A DNA stretch of 9,243 nt. It comes from JBDTLH01 sp039934875. Its GTDB lineage: Bacteria; Acidobacteriota; Terriglobia; Terriglobales; Acidobacteriaceae. A program made the position numbers and the translations under genes. The notes below the pieces were generated by a model, which saw only the letters and a program-made list of their open reading frames with translations, did not search any database and had not been told where the DNA came from. The DNA lies in contig JBDTLH010000170.1 in the NCBI GenBank assembly GCA_039934875.1, forward strand, positions 1 to 9,243, in the 5' to 3' direction. Shown piece by piece: positions 1-5,973 of the stretch; position 1 is the first letter of the stretch; every line of letters begins with the position of its first letter.

Positions 1-1035
1 CGAGGAATTAGCCGGATCCGGCTCTACCGCCACAACATCAGGATAGATATAGGCCGGCATACTTTGGGCTATGCCTTCGGCGGTCTCGGAATCCACGCTG
101 TAACCCAGCAGCGCGGAGACGTCACGCCGCTCACCATATTCAATCGCGCGCGCCACCGCCTCCAGATCAGGACGATTGGTTGTAGTCGAGAGAAAGCGCA
201 CCAGATCGCCGCTGAGATCATAATTATCCACGCTGCACAGGCTTGCCCACACGGATTCGTCCACCGCCGACCACCAGCAATAGGGCAGGCTGATCTCGCT
301 GCCCGATGTATGTAGCTCGCCCACCGCCGCGTACATCTTCCCGCTGACCGCACCCTCGCGATCCAGGATCAGGCGCATCTTGCCGGCATATTTCGGGTCC
401 CATTCATAGCCCTTGTAGGCGATGCCCTGAGGAGTATCTCCGCAACCGGCGAAGGTATAGTGGATTAAGAATCGCGCCCGCCTCGACGGGCCCTGATAAA
501 GCGCGGATGTCTCCAGCTCGTCCCTTCCTTTGTGCACGCCGAAGCGCAAAGGGTCGCTTGCGATCTCGAGCCACGCTTCATTGTTCTGGCGCGGCCCTGT
601 CGGCTTGAGCTCGGGAACTCCGAACACCGAATAGGTGGTGCGGCCTCGCAGCCCAAACTCCACTATCAAAATCGGATAAACGGCGAGCAGCTTATAGTGG
701 AACCTTCTCTCCTCCGGCCATGCCTTGTCCGCCTCCGCGCTTGCCGTCTGCAATGCATTAAGAGCGCTCCGCACGTCGCCCATTCGTTCCGCGACAGGCT
801 TTTGCAAGGCTTGCAAAATCGCCGCATCCGTCGCGGCGAACAACTGGTCTTCCAGGCTGGAAGGGCTGGCCGGACGCGCGAGGCCAGTCAAAGTGCATGG
901 GTCCGCCGGAGCGCTTGCCAACTCGCCGGCAATCGCCTTGAAGCGGTCATAGCGGCCGCCGGCGGAGGTTTGCCCCGGGGCGGAGATGGCGGCCGCGAAC
1001 AGCAATATCGCGAGTTGCTTTCCTCTGCTCACCAT
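1..1035 (-). CDS. Unrecognised exported protein, N-terminal part (3' end outside window)
   Basis: An uninterrupted minus-strand frame runs from the ATG at 1035-1033 to the left edge, giving 345 codons with no stop, so the C-terminus is missing. The N-terminus looks like a signal peptide: MVSRGKQ, then a hydrophobic stretch (LAILLFAAAISA, about residues 8-19) and a likely signal peptidase I site after TSA (about residue 25). The mature part is mixed alpha/beta. It has an Ala-rich helical section (about 60-105), a hydrophobic strand (LLAVYPILIVEFGL, about 116-129), and a Trp/Tyr/Cys-rich part (about 190-270, including PYCWWSAVD) with cysteines at 198, 253 and 267. I recognise no domain or catalytic motif. 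The start is supported by a GAGAG stretch just upstream and by the signal peptide beginning there. The gene is divergent from the GHMP kinase across 65 bp, which must hold both promoters; I could not pick out convincing boxes. Likely a periplasmic or surface protein; function unknown. Confidence 0.75.
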   Translation of the reverse strand, partial: MVSRGKQLAILLFAAAISAPGQTSAGGRYDRFKAIAGELASAPADPCTLTGLARPASPSSLEDQLFAATDAAILQALQKPVAERMGDVRSALNALQTASAEADKAWPEERRFHYKLLAVYPILIVEFGLRGRTTYSVFGVPELKPTGPRQNNEAWLEIASDPLRFGVHKGRDELETSALYQGPSRRARFLIHYTFAGCGDTPQGIAYKGYEWDPKYAGKMRLILDREGAVSGKMYAAVGELHTSGSEISLPYCWWSAVDESVWASLCSVDNYDLSGDLVRFLSTTTNRPDLEAVARAIEYGERRDVSALLGYSVDSETAEGIAQSMPAYIYPDVVAVEPDPANSS

Positions 1036-1100
1036 CTTCTCTCAGGCCCATCCTTCCGTGTTAAAACAAGTAGAGCATCTCGAAAGCTGGATCCCACCCT

Positions 1101-2153
1101 GTGCATATTGTCTCCCAAGCCGCCTGTCGAGTAGATCTCGCCGGCGCCACCCTGGACATCTGGCCTCTGTATCTCTTCCACCACAATCCAATCACTGTCA
1201 ACTTCGCTGTGGACGTGCTGACCCGCTGCGAGATTCGCGAACACGCCACACCGGAAATCCTGCTCATCTCAGAAGACACCGGCAGGTCTGACCGCTTCGC
1301 CTCGATAGCAGAATTGCACGAGGCAAAGCGTTTCGAGCATGCGCTGGCCGGCCTGCTGCTTCGTCATTTCATGCCCGTGGGCGGCGCTCTCCCAAGCGGC
1401 GGATTCACCCTGCGGACCCACTCCTCCTCCCCCGCCGGGGCCGGCATCTCCGGCTCCTCCGCGCTGATGATCGCCTCGGCGTGCGCCCTCGCCGCCTTCA
1501 CCGGAAAGACGATCGACCGCGAACAAATTCGGGTAATCGCGCAGAACATAGAAGCGCAGCTTATCCGCGTACCCACCGGCTGTCAGGACTACTATCCCGC
1601 GCTGTATGGTGGGGTCAGCGCCATTCACTTGCGCCCCGACGGGATTCGCCGCGAGGCGCTGCTCGTGGATCCCGCGGAGATCGAACGCCGCTTTGTGGTC
1701 GCTTATACTGGCGCGCCCCGGCAATCGGGGATCAACAACTGGGAGGTCTTCAAAGCCCATATCGGCAATGACGAACGCGTACACTCGAACTTTGATTCGA
1801 TTGCAGCCATCGCCAATGGGATGCGTCGCGCCCTGATCGCCGCCGATTGGGGCGCGGTCACAACGCTATTGCGCGAAGAGTGGGCGCTGCGCAAGAGCAA
1901 TGCTCCCGGCATCACGACTCCACTGATTGATGCGCTGGTGGATGCGACTCGCCAACGCGGAGCGCTGGCCGCCAAAGTCTGCGGCGCGGGCGGCGGCGGA
2001 TGCATGGTCATTCAGATAGAGCCCGAGGCGCGGGCATCGGTCGAAGCGTCCATAGCTGCGCTGGGAGCGACCGTCCTCACCTCTCGCGTCCGCCGGGAAG
2101 GAGTCACGGTGGACGCCATGGAGACCGAGGTTGCCGCCTCGGCGATTGCGTAG
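1101..2153 (+). CDS. GHMP-family sugar kinase
   Basis: A 350-residue protein with all three motifs of the GHMP kinase superfamily (galactokinase, homoserine, mevalonate and phosphomevalonate kinases). Motif 1 is near the N-terminus (CRVDLAGATLDIW, about 9-21). Motif 2 is the ATP phosphate-binding loop (PAGAGISGSSALM, about 111-123). Motif 3 is the C-terminal Gly-rich loop (KVCGAGGGGCMV, 292-303). The segment TGCQDYYPALYGG (159-171) resembles the GxQD...GG signature of the sugar-1-kinase branch (heptose-7-phosphate kinase HddA, fucokinase, arabinokinase); D163 is the likely catalytic base. The family phosphorylates a small sugar or alcohol with ATP in the cytoplasm; the substrate cannot be read from the sequence. 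The GTG start at 1101 is forced by an in-frame TAG at 1071-1073 and by motif 1 lying so close to the N-terminus; no good Shine-Dalgarno precedes it. nth follows after 39 bp on the same strand. A role in envelope sugar activation would fit the nearby lipid A genes but is speculation. Confidence 0.85.
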   Translation: MHIVSQAACRVDLAGATLDIWPLYLFHHNPITVNFAVDVLTRCEIREHATPEILLISEDTGRSDRFASIAELHEAKRFEHALAGLLLRHFMPVGGALPSGGFTLRTHSSSPAGAGISGSSALMIASACALAAFTGKTIDREQIRVIAQNIEAQLIRVPTGCQDYYPALYGGVSAIHLRPDGIRREALLVDPAEIERRFVVAYTGAPRQSGINNWEVFKAHIGNDERVHSNFDSIAAIANGMRRALIAADWGAVTTLLREEWALRKSNAPGITTPLIDALVDATRQRGALAAKVCGAGGGGCMVIQIEPEARASVEASIAALGATVLTSRVRREGVTVDAMETEVAASAIA

Positions 2154-2179
2154 TCAACGTTCGCGTAGGGCGGGGTTGC

Positions 2180-2185
2180 TACAAT
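2180..2185 (+). promoter_or_regulatory. Possible -10 box (TACAAT) just upstream of nth
   Basis: TACAAT lies in the 39-bp gap between the kinase gene and nth and matches the sigma-70 -10 consensus at 5 of 6 positions. Only 7 bp separate it from the nth ATG, so a transcript started here would begin at or within a base or two of the start codon and be leaderless. That fits the lack of any Shine-Dalgarno in front of nth. No good -35 hexamer is visible at 16-18 bp spacing, so this may be chance. Confidence 0.3.
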
Positions 2186-2192
2186 CTCTGCC

Positions 2193-2996
2193 ATGCCTAC
2201 CGTAAAAAAGCGTGGCACTCCCAAAATCACAGCCCCCTTGAACGCGGCTGCCACGCTGAAGCGACGCGCAGCGGCGAAGAATTCTGCCGGAGAATTGGAA
2301 AGGCCTTCGCGCGCCTACAAACCAACCTCTCCCGAGCGGGTTGCGGAGATATTGAAACGCCTTGACCGGCGCTATCCCGACGCGAAATGCGCTCTCACCC
2401 ACACGAGCGCGTGGGAATTGCTGGTTGCCACCATCCTCTCCGCGCAGTCCACTGATGTGGGAGTGAACAAGGTCACTCCGACAATCTTCAAGAAATATCC
2501 GACCCCGCGGCATTTTGCCGCCCTCGCCCCCGAAGAGCTAGAGCCGGACATCCGCTCCACTGGCTTCTTTCGCAACAAGGCTAAGTCAGTGATTGGCGCC
2601 GCTAAGGCGGTCGTCGAACGATTTGGCGGCAAGGTTCCCGACACTCTGGCCGAACTCATCACCATTCCTGGGGCAGCCCGCAAGACCGCAAACGTCGTCC
2701 TCGGCGTCTGGTTTAAGCGAGCAGAGGGCATCGTCGTGGATACGCACGTCCACCGCATCTCCCGCCGCCTGGAACTCACCTGCGCTGACGACCCGGTGCG
2801 CATCGAGCGCGATCTCATGCAGATCATTCCCTCGAAAGACGGCAAGTGGATCGACTTCTCCCATCAGCTTATTCATCACGGTCGGGAACTCTGCACCGCG
2901 CGGGCGCCAAAATGCGCCGATTGCCCGTTAGAGGACCTCTGCCATGCCGCCGACAAGACCTGGAGTACGGTTGCCATGCACCGCGGAGCGCGATAA
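2193..2996 (+). CDS. nth: Endonuclease III, base-excision DNA glycosylase/AP lyase
   Basis: A 267-residue cytoplasmic DNA repair enzyme that removes oxidised pyrimidines and nicks the abasic site by beta-elimination. The helix-hairpin-helix is at about 157-168 (TIPGAARKTANV), with the Schiff-base lysine at K164. The catalytic aspartate is D183 in VDTHVHRISRR. The C-terminal iron-sulfur loop has four cysteines spaced C-x6-C-x2-C-x5-C (234, 241, 244, 250). The hairpin reads GAA rather than the E. coli GVG, a conservative change. Compared with the E. coli enzyme (211 residues) it has about 45 extra N-terminal residues rich in Lys, Arg, Ala and Pro, probably disordered and basic. The glycosylase fold starts near residue 46 (SPERVAEILKRL). 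The ATG at 2193 has no Shine-Dalgarno; a start further in is possible, but no strong alternative is seen. The gene lies between the sugar kinase and the DehI-like gene on the same strand. Confidence 0.95.
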   Translation: MPTVKKRGTPKITAPLNAAATLKRRAAAKNSAGELERPSRAYKPTSPERVAEILKRLDRRYPDAKCALTHTSAWELLVATILSAQSTDVGVNKVTPTIFKKYPTPRHFAALAPEELEPDIRSTGFFRNKAKSVIGAAKAVVERFGGKVPDTLAELITIPGAARKTANVVLGVWFKRAEGIVVDTHVHRISRRLELTCADDPVRIERDLMQIIPSKDGKWIDFSHQLIHHGRELCTARAPKCADCPLEDLCHAADKTWSTVAMHRGAR

Positions 2997-3066
2997 TCGC
3001 GACGGTCTGATTAGTACCTTAGAAGCAACATCCGTTTGGGAACTCTCGCCATCCAATCGAATAGAT

Positions 3067-3975
3067 ATGACGTGGAACCACAAAAAGCGCCTGCATTTGA
3101 TGACGGAAGGTGAAGCGACCGGAGAGACGTCGGAACTCTTCTCCGCGATCAAGGGTGCGGTTGGAATGCCCTTCGTGCCTACTTACTATCAGGCGCTCGG
3201 TTTTTATGAGGGATTTCTCAAGCTTCACTGGCAGAGCTTTGAGCCGCTGCTGCGCAGCGCTGCGTTCTTCCGCCTGGCCGACCGTTTGCGCGCCGAAGCG
3301 TACACCACTCTGCACAACTATTTTCCTATCCCCGATCTGCGCAACGCGGTGGAAGAAGCCAAGTTTACGTCGGGCGCACAGCGGGAGTTAAGCTCGGTCG
3401 TCGCCTACTTCTATTATCGCGACGCAGTGATCCTGCTGATTTGTGCGGTGCAGAGCCATGCCTTTGAGGGCAATATGGGCGACGCCAAAGCGCCCATGAA
3501 ACCGGCGCAGATGCTGCCCGGACCTCCGCCGCAGCCGGCGGTTGCGCCGCTGCTGGCGCCGGAAAAAAACGTCAGTCCCGTAGTGCGTTCCATCATGGAG
3601 GAGATCCGCCAGAGCTTGAAACTTCCCGTCATCACCAATGACTATCTTGCTTTCGCCCGTTGGCCCGACTTCCTGCGTGAATACTGGGGCGCGCTAAAAC
3701 CCAGCGCTGCGTCTCCTCTTTACGCGCAATACCGAAGGGGTATGTGCGAATCAGCGATGGATCTCGCCGGCAATCTGCTGCCACTGCCGGCACTTTCCAT
3801 GCAAGCGCTGGAAGAGAGCGACATCGCCAAGGACCAGGTCGCATCCCTGGTCCATATCAATGAGTCCTTCACCAAAGCTTTTTCCGCCAACCTGCTCAAC
3901 GTCACCTTTGCACAGATCGGGCTAGAGGGGGGCAATGGGCGGAAACGAAACGGCAAGGTAGAAGAAGCTGCCTGA
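3067..3975 (+). CDS. DehI-type 2-haloacid dehalogenase family protein
   Basis: About 302 residues from the ATG at 3067. The sequence fits the all-helical DehI family (group I haloacid dehalogenases), which hydrolyse 2-haloalkanoic acids and are built as a pseudo-dimer of two repeats. The duplication is visible here: residues 34-55 (MPFVPTYYQAL...FLKLHW) align without gaps to 186-207 (LPVITNDYLAF...FLREYW), joined by a Pro-rich linker (about 144-171, containing PGPPPQP). D192 in the second repeat aligns with Y40 in the first, and matches the position of catalytic Asp189 of Pseudomonas putida DehI as I recall it. The open frame reaches back to an ATG at 2944, but that start overlaps nth by 53 bp and adds a tail with no family resemblance. 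The 3067 start gives the family's usual length. ATG 3100 is another option. No strong Shine-Dalgarno is seen. Most distant members are uncharacterised, so dehalogenase activity is an inference. Confidence 0.72.
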   Translation: MTWNHKKRLHLMTEGEATGETSELFSAIKGAVGMPFVPTYYQALGFYEGFLKLHWQSFEPLLRSAAFFRLADRLRAEAYTTLHNYFPIPDLRNAVEEAKFTSGAQRELSSVVAYFYYRDAVILLICAVQSHAFEGNMGDAKAPMKPAQMLPGPPPQPAVAPLLAPEKNVSPVVRSIMEEIRQSLKLPVITNDYLAFARWPDFLREYWGALKPSAASPLYAQYRRGMCESAMDLAGNLLPLPALSMQALEESDIAKDQVASLVHINESFTKAFSANLLNVTFAQIGLEGGNGRKRNGKVEEAA

Positions 3976-4018
3976 TTGCATTGTGCCCCTAACGCTGTCG
4001 TCCTCGTCGGCTGAAATC

Positions 4019-4034
4019 AGGGCGGCCTCGCCCT
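4019..4034. terminator. Short GC hairpin at convergent gene ends
   Basis: AGGGCG-GCCT-CGCCCT forms a perfect 6-bp stem with a 4-nt loop. It lies in the 72-bp gap between the ends of the plus-strand DehI-like gene and the minus-strand P-loop gene. Position and symmetry suit a shared terminator, but neither side has a run of T, so it is not a classical intrinsic terminator. Confidence 0.35.
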
Positions 4035-4047
4035 CACGGGTCATCAG

Positions 4048-4677
4048 CTACTGACGCATTCTATCCGCGACGAACTCAACCAGATCACGCGGCGCATAAT
4101 CGCCGTGGCGGATCCAGAGGACCGGTTTTCCCGCGAAGAGCCGCGACGAGACGTTCTGCCAGTTTGGCATCAACTCCCTGCTTTCTTCATGCAGCAAGAC
4201 CGCGTCGGCTCGATCGAGAAACTGGCGCGCACTGCTCTTGAAATCCGCCGTTCCGTAGTCGAGCACACTCAGATAGAGGTCCGGCCTGAGAAAACGCATC
4301 ACGCTGTTTGACTCGATAATCACGTTCTCCACGCCCCGCGTCGCAGCCCCGGCGAGGCGTTCGCGAAGACGGGGCATTGCCTCCGCCAGCATGCCCTGGC
4401 GGACTCGCACCCACAGCGATTCGACAGCTCCTGCCGACAAGAATCTGGAAGTGTCCGTTTCACCGCCGCGCTCGCGCTCTTCGGTGATTGCCCATGAGTG
4501 CTCGTCCGCGCCGGGTTGGCAATCACAAGGATCGCCATTGGCGCTGCACACGCCATGTCCATACTGGGTGATTTTCGCCGCCAGCCAGCGCAACTCAGGC
4601 AGGGCGGCAATCAGCCCGGCAACCACGCTGGTTTTTCCGATATTGCGCGAATGTCCGCCGACGACTATGACTGCCAT
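4048..4677 (-). CDS. P-loop NTPase of unknown function with a cysteine cluster
   Basis: A 209-residue cytoplasmic protein. The Walker A loop lies at the extreme N-terminus (GGHSRNIGKTS, 7-17) after a hydrophobic strand (AVIVV), as in SIMIBI-type NTPases such as MobB and BioD. A possible Walker B-like strand ends in an acidic residue (ENVIIESNS, E122). Between them lies an unusual motif with Cys44, Cys51 and Cys53 (C-x6-C-x-C), suggestive of metal or Fe-S binding, next to an acidic/His segment (GADEHSW) and TDTSRFLSAGA (74-84). A later conserved-looking part reads RPDLYLSVLDY (131-141) and FLDRADAVLLHE (153-164). The ATG at 4677 is chosen because GGAAGG (4688-4683) sits 5 nt upstream and the Walker strand starts there. 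The frame stays open to 4923, but that would run through a repeat array and into lpxD. It is last in the lpxL-lpxD direction, 119 bp after lpxD. It lacks the LpxK loop pattern (GGTGKTP), so LpxK is unlikely. Real function unknown. Confidence 0.75.
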   Translation of the reverse strand: MAVIVVGGHSRNIGKTSVVAGLIAALPELRWLAAKITQYGHGVCSANGDPCDCQPGADEHSWAITEERERGGETDTSRFLSAGAVESLWVRVRQGMLAEAMPRLRERLAGAATRGVENVIIESNSVMRFLRPDLYLSVLDYGTADFKSSARQFLDRADAVLLHEESRELMPNWQNVSSRLFAGKPVLWIRHGDYAPRDLVEFVADRMRQ

Positions 4678-4693
4678 TGAGACCTTCCATTGT

Positions 4694-4790
4694 AAAATTG
4701 TCAAATTGTCAAATCGCAGGTCTTTGAATTCGGGAATTCGAGAATTCGACAATTGGACAATTCGACAATTTGCAAATCTGTAAATTTTAC
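4694..4790. repeat. AT-rich array with 8-bp period (AATT core)
   Basis: The gap between lpxD and the P-loop gene is filled with degenerate octamers. AATT occurs at 4727, 4735, 4743, 4751, 4759, 4767 and 4783, all exactly in 8-bp register (the unit at 4775 reads AATC). Two more units lie at 4696 and 4704, again 8 bp apart, with AATC at 4712; these are one base out of phase with the main block. Typical units are GAATTCGN and CAATTSGA. The outer ends are also inverted: GTAAAATT at 4692-4699 is complementary to AATTTTAC at 4783-4790. Being 8-periodic it cannot encode a repeated peptide in one frame. It lies upstream of the P-loop gene and may affect its expression or end lpxD transcripts. Confidence 0.8.
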
Positions 4791-4796
4791 GATCTC

Positions 4797-5786
4797 TTAT
4801 CCCTGCTTTCCCAGCCTCGCAACCGCCGCCAATTGCCGCAAATATTCCTTCAAAGGCCGCGCCGGAGTCCCCCAGAAGACTACTCCCTTGCCTCGTATCA
4901 CCTTGCCCGATGGCACCCCACACTGCGCCCCCAGTATCGCTCCCTCTTGGATGCGCACGTGATCGGCGATGCCCACCTGCCCCGCAATCACCACGCCGCG
5001 CTCGATCTGCGCACTGCCCGAAACGCCGGTTTGGGCCGCAATCACTACGTCTTCTCCGATGGTCACGTTATGGCCCACATGCACTAGATTATCGATCTTG
5101 ACCCCGCGTCCGATAATCGTCGCCTTCAACGCGCCGCGATCAATCGTCGTATTCGCGCCAATCTCCACCTCGTCTTCGATGATCAAGCGCCCGAGCTGCG
5201 GGAACTGCTCGTAGCGCCCCGTCCCCTCGTCTCGCACATAACCAAAGCCATCGCTGCCCAGGACCGTTCCGGAATGAATAATAACGCGATCACCGACCAT
5301 TGTCCCTTCGTAAACAGTTACTTGAGGATGAATTACGCAATCACTGCCGATGCGCACACCCGCGGCGACTACCGAATGGGCGCCGATGCGCGTACCCTCT
5401 CCGATTACCGCACCCTCTCCGATCACCGCATAGGGACCGATACTCAGGCGATTACCCAACTTTGTACTCGCGGCAATAATTGCGGTAGCATGAATTCCGT
5501 CCCCAGACAACGACATCCTCTGTACCAGCAACCGCGCTGCCCGCGCAAATCCGAGCTTAGGCTGGCGATGCAGCAGCAATGGCTTTTTCATCTCCGAGCG
5601 GTTCGTGAAGTCAGCGGTAATCACCGCTGCCGCCCCACTCTCCTGCGCCTGGGCCAGCAGCTCCGGCGTAAGCGCGTACACCAACGCGCCGTCCTCCGCG
5701 TCTGCTATCGAAGAGACACGCTCGATCTCGCAATCCTCGCCCAACATCCGGGCATCGATCTCCAACGCGATCGCCCTCAGCTTCAT
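4797..5786 (-). CDS. lpxD: UDP-3-O-acylglucosamine N-acyltransferase LpxD
   Basis: A 329-residue enzyme that transfers a 3-hydroxyacyl chain from acyl carrier protein to the 2-amino group of UDP-3-O-acyl-glucosamine, the third step of lipid A synthesis, in the cytoplasm. Residues 1 to about 100 form the N-terminal uridine-binding region (SSIADAEDGALVYAL, 25-39). From about 100 to 305 it is a left-handed beta-helix built of hexapeptide repeats (IGEGAVIGEGTRIGAHSVV and many more). The catalytic histidine is in VHVGHN at H239, the same number as in E. coli LpxD. HSGTVLGSDGFGY (171-183) is the typical LpxD signature. The C-terminal helix (PLKEYLRQLAAVARL, 311-325) is the usual acyl carrier protein-binding extension, which separates LpxD from LpxA. 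The length is close to the usual 340. The ATG at 5786 has a GAGGGG Shine-Dalgarno about 7 nt upstream. It lies 187 bp downstream of the lpxL-like gene, with an inverted repeat between them. Confidence 0.96.
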   Translation of the reverse strand: MKLRAIALEIDARMLGEDCEIERVSSIADAEDGALVYALTPELLAQAQESGAAAVITADFTNRSEMKKPLLLHRQPKLGFARAARLLVQRMSLSGDGIHATAIIAASTKLGNRLSIGPYAVIGEGAVIGEGTRIGAHSVVAAGVRIGSDCVIHPQVTVYEGTMVGDRVIIHSGTVLGSDGFGYVRDEGTGRYEQFPQLGRLIIEDEVEIGANTTIDRGALKATIIGRGVKIDNLVHVGHNVTIGEDVVIAAQTGVSGSAQIERGVVIAGQVGIADHVRIQEGAILGAQCGVPSGKVIRGKGVVFWGTPARPLKEYLRQLAAVARLGKQG

Positions 5787-5812
5787 GCATCACCCCTCAA
5801 AACAAATCTAAC

Positions 5813-5957
5813 CACAGATGAAAACAGAGTTTTCACGAAGGAACACGAAGAAGAGGCGAAACAAAACAGAATGAGGGTCCAGCGTACTGATGTTTGCGGA
5901 ATACAATTAAAGTTCCTCCTCTTTGTGTCCCTTCGAGAAATCTTTGCGCCGTCTGTG
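5813..5957. repeat. Long imperfect inverted repeat between lpxL-like gene and lpxD
   Basis: Positions 5831-5856 (TTTCACGAAGGAACAC...) and the reverse complement of 5915-5940 match at 22 of 26 bases with no gap. The outer ends carry another matching pair, CACAGA at 5813-5818 and TCTGTG at 5952-5957. About 58 bp lie between the inner arms. The element fills nearly all of the 187-bp gap, from 16 bp after the acyltransferase stop to 26 bp before the lpxD start on the minus strand. The words CACAGATG and CACGAAGGAACACGAAG resemble a dispersed intergenic element I recall from Acidobacteria, Verrucomicrobia and Planctomycetes genomes; that is memory, not a search. In RNA it would form a long hairpin between the two cistrons and could cause processing, attenuation or termination. 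Confidence 0.75.
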
Positions 5958-5973
5958 ATTGCGCTGCCTCCAG

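Noticed and set aside
1269..1784. 171-residue minus-strand open frame opposite the GHMP kinase
   Set aside because: A shadow of the kinase frame, with Gly-rich stretches that are just the reverse of the kinase's coding sequence.
2667..2690. GAA instead of GVG in the Nth helix-hairpin-helix as a loss of function
   Set aside because: K164 and D183 and the Fe-S cysteines are intact, and an Ala at this position is a mild change that I recall in other bacterial Nth proteins.
2944..3066. Longer start for the DehI-like gene at ATG 2944
   Set aside because: It overlaps nth by 53 bp, and the extra 41 residues show no family resemblance; the 3067 start gives the usual family length and places the catalytic Asp at the expected position.
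4689..4710. TTGACA and TACAAT on the minus strand as a promoter for the P-loop gene
   Set aside because: The spacing from the TTGACA copies to TACAAT is only 12 or 4 bp, and the predicted transcript start would fall inside the Shine-Dalgarno. These words are part of the octamer array.
4678..4923. 82-residue N-terminal extension of the P-loop gene
   Set aside because: It would be encoded by the octamer array and the 3' end of lpxD on the same strand; the ATG at 4677 has GGAAGG upstream and sits right before the Walker A strand.
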